Positions 62,204 to 64,000 of a stretch of DNA of 64,000 bases are shown one piece after another (positions within the stretch are counted from its first letter, which is position 1; every line of letters starts with the position of its first letter). The stretch lies in NCBI GenBank assembly GCA_964350445.1, contig CAYGKA010000001.1:85953-149952 (forward strand). The letters are read 5' to 3'. The notes beneath the pieces are model-generated. The model searched no databases. It was not told where the DNA came from and saw only the letters and a list, made by a program, of their open reading frames with translations. Origin of the DNA: Hwanghaeella sp964350445. Its GTDB lineage: Bacteria; Pseudomonadota; Alphaproteobacteria; UBA8366; Aestuariispiraceae. The translations under genes were made by a program, and so were the position numbers.

Positions 62204-64000
62204 TCAGTTCGCCCCTGTTTCGATGAATTTGAAGGCATCGTTCAAGTTGTCCAGGACCTGGCTTTCGCCGACCGCTGCGCCTTCGCGCCGGGGGTCCGCT
62301 CCGCCCAGCAGCTTGCCGTCGCGTTTGACGATCATGTGCAGCCCGCTGGTCATGGCCCGCTCGCGCACGGTGAATCCAAGCCTCTTCAACTGTTCGACCG
62401 TGCCGGCCGAGGTGCCTTCCTCGATCTCGACGCCGTGGTTGCGGCTCAAGTAATGCAAGGCCGAGACGGATTGCTGCGGGTTCATGTCCCAGTCGACCGA
62501 GTTGAGGACGGATTGCAGCACATAACCGATGATCCGGCTGCCGCCGGGCGATCCCAGAACCATCTCCAGCTCGCGGTCGTCGTCGAAGACCAGGGTGGGG
62601 GCCATGGAACTGCGCGGCCGCTTGCCGGGTGCGACGCGGTTGGCGACGGGCTTGCCGTCCCGCTCGGCGACGAAGGAGAAGTCGGTCAACTGGTTGTTCA
62701 GCATGAAACCGCGCACCATCAGCCGCGATCCGAAGCCGGATTCGATGCTGCTGGTCATGGAGACCGCGTTGCCGTCCGCATCGATGACCGAGATATGCGT
62801 CGTCGACGGCAGTTCCAGGGAGGTGTCCGCGGCCGCCTGTTTGCCGCGCGGATTGCCGGGTTCCTTGGCCGGTTTCTCTCCCATGGCCCGGTCCACCAAG
62901 GCCGCGCGGGCGCGGATATAGTCGTTTTCTAGCAGCGCGGCGGCGGGGACGTCGACGAAATCACTGTCGGCCAGGAAATGGTCGCGGTCGGCGAAGGCCA
63001 GCGCCGAGGCTTCGCCCACCAGCGATATGGTGCCCGGCGCGCCGGGGCGGTATTCGTCGAGCGGGAACTGGTCCAGAATGCCGAGCGCCTGAAGCACCGT
63101 CAGTCCGCCGGAGGACGGCGGGCCCATGCCGCAGACCAGCCGGTCGCGGTAGCGGCCGCATAGGTCCGGACGGCGCTTGGCCTCATATAAGGCCAGGTCG
63201 CGGCGGGTCATCACGCCAGGGTTGCGATGCGCGGTATGGACGGCGTTGACGATGTCGCGGCTGATCTCACCGTCATAGAAAACGTCCGGCCCTTGCTCGG
63301 CGATCAAGCGGAAGGTTGCCGCCAAGTCCGGGTTCTTCAAGATCGTGCCGATGGCTTTGGGCGCGCCGGTGAAGGTGTAGAAATAGTCCTTGGTTACCGG
63401 ATTGCCGCGCAGGCCTTCGGTGCGGACCAGAAGGCTGTAAAGGCGATCGCTGATCGGGAAGCCGTCTTCCGCCAGCGCGATGGCCGGCTGGAACAAGTCG
63501 GCCCAGGGCAGCTTGCCATGCCGCTGATGCGCCATGTGCAGCATCCTCAACAGGCCCGGCACGCCGACCGACGCGCCGCCGATCACCGCGTCCATGAACC
63601 GTTTCGGTTTGCCGTCGGCGGTCAGGAAGGCGTCCGGCTTCATGTTTGCGGGCGCGGTTTCCCGGCCGTCATAGCTGTCCAGACGGCGTTTCGGCTTGTC
63701 CCAATGCAGCATGAAGGCGCCGCCGCCGATGCCCGACGATTGCGGCTCGACCACGTTCAAGACCATCTGGGCGGCGATCGCCGCGTCGACCGCGCTGCCG
63801 CCTTTTTCAAGGATCTGCGCGCCGGCTTGGGCGGCCGCCGGATGGGCGGCGGCGATCATGAATTTTTCCGCTTCCACGGCGGGGGCGGCTGCCACCGCAG
63901 GGGCCGCTTCCTCGCTGCTCGGCGGTTCCGGCGCGACGGCTTCCTTGGCGGTGCCCTCCAGCGGTTTGGAATCGGCGGTTTGCGGAGCAGACTGTGTGGC
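62204..64000 (-). CDS. ggt: Gamma-glutamyltransferase, 5' end outside window
   Basis: At least 598 residues. Cleavage into two subunits occurs before the catalytic Thr in LPSTTHISVIDADGNAVSMT. The Gly-rich MVLGSPGGSRIIGYVL motif and the N-terminal AAAHPAAAQAGAQILEKGGS are typical. It hydrolyses or transfers the glutamyl group of glutathione and related compounds, normally in the periplasm. The frame is open to position 64000 with an Ala/Pro/Glu-rich stretch in front of the mature domain, so the signal peptide and start lie to the right. GTG at 63895 is not a credible start. Confidence 0.92.
   Translation of the reverse strand, partial: ATQSAPQTADSKPLEGTAKEAVAPEPPSSEEAAPAVAAAPAVEAEKFMIAAAHPAAAQAGAQILEKGGSAVDAAIAAQMVLNVVEPQSSGIGGGAFMLHWDKPKRRLDSYDGRETAPANMKPDAFLTADGKPKRFMDAVIGGASVGVPGLLRMLHMAHQRHGKLPWADLFQPAIALAEDGFPISDRLYSLLVRTEGLRGNPVTKDYFYTFTGAPKAIGTILKNPDLAATFRLIAEQGPDVFYDGEISRDIVNAVHTAHRNPGVMTRRDLALYEAKRRPDLCGRYRDRLVCGMGPPSSGGLTVLQALGILDQFPLDEYRPGAPGTISLVGEASALAFADRDHFLADSDFVDVPAAALLENDYIRARAALVDRAMGEKPAKEPGNPRGKQAAADTSLELPSTTHISVIDADGNAVSMTSSIESGFGSRLMVRGFMLNNQLTDFSFVAERDGKPVANRVAPGKRPRSSMAPTLVFDDDRELEMVLGSPGGSRIIGYVLQSVLNSVDWDMNPQQSVSALHYLSRNHGVEIEEGTSAGTVEQLKRLGFTVRERAMTSGLHMIVKRDGKLLGGADPRREGAAVGESQVLDNLNDAFKFIETGAN

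Noticed and set aside
1..64000. CRISPR arrays, insertion sequences or prophage genes
   Set aside because: No repeated spacers, transposase motifs or phage structural genes were found by reading.

Overview
The window is high-GC, gene-dense bacterial chromosome. The guaA, rlmE, ppx, panC and hemN types, the many ATGA-overlapping operons and the multihaem cytochromes suggest an alphaproteobacterium, perhaps Rhodospirillales-like. That placement is inferred from gene content and was not tested by phylogeny. One 100-base N run (54523-54622) marks an assembly gap inside a cytochrome gene. I saw no rRNA, CRISPR array, insertion sequence or prophage.

Left part (1-9.5 kb): two small fragments and a 570-base gene-poor stretch, then a surface-sugar island. 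It holds a leftward operon (SpsF-type cytidylyltransferase, ColD-like PMP enzyme with His in place of the PLP lysine, extended SDR epimerase, HddC-like nucleotidyltransferase, TPR/glycosyltransferase), a convergent glycosyltransferase-like gene, and a B12-binding radical SAM gene on the other side. Next (9.5-11.4 kb) hemN and a rhodanese gene diverge from a perfect FNR/Anr-type box.

11.4-21.4 kb is catabolic. A tightly overlapping leftward operon (Gfo/Idh oxidoreductase, IclR regulator, TIM-barrel isomerase, unknown protein, SDR epimerase, then an AEC exporter) diverges from a rightward set (FAD dehydrogenase, TetR, PaaK-like acyl-CoA ligase, enoyl-CoA hydratase). tRNA-Gln(CUG) follows. 21.8-31.9 kb is housekeeping: ppx/gppA, rlmE, guaB, an RsmB-type methyltransferase, ridA, guaA, rlmJ, an MFS transporter and panC.

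31.9-46 kb is mixed accessory metabolism: a beta-propeller protein and an HTH regulator, a small membrane protein with a DUF899 protein, a CaiB/BaiF CoA-transferase, a rearrangement scar joining two truncated genes, an aminotransferase, a GFA protein, a secreted amidohydrolase, an LLM monooxygenase, a LysR regulator, and a complete UgpBAEC-type sugar ABC transporter behind a 20-bp palindromic operator candidate.

The most unusual region is 46.4-58.2 kb. It is a run of seven rightward genes that reads as a complete, regulated electron-transfer chain: FHA-domain/NAD(P)H-flavin/2Fe-2S fusion, a protein with two cyclic-nucleotide-binding domains fused to a four-cluster ferredoxin, a small dihaem cytochrome b, a membrane-anchored decahaem cytochrome with a cysteine-rich N-terminal head, a periplasmic cytochrome with at least five haems, an outer-membrane beta-barrel, and a tetrahaem cytochrome c554-like protein. 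I do not recognise it as a described system. The best reading is a route from the cytoplasm to the periplasm or cell surface, controlled by phospho-protein and nucleotide binding.

58.3-64 kb holds an L-aspartate dehydrogenase, a MATE exporter, an ECF41-type sigma factor with its usual carboxymuconolactone-decarboxylase partner, and a gamma-glutamyltransferase that runs off the right edge.
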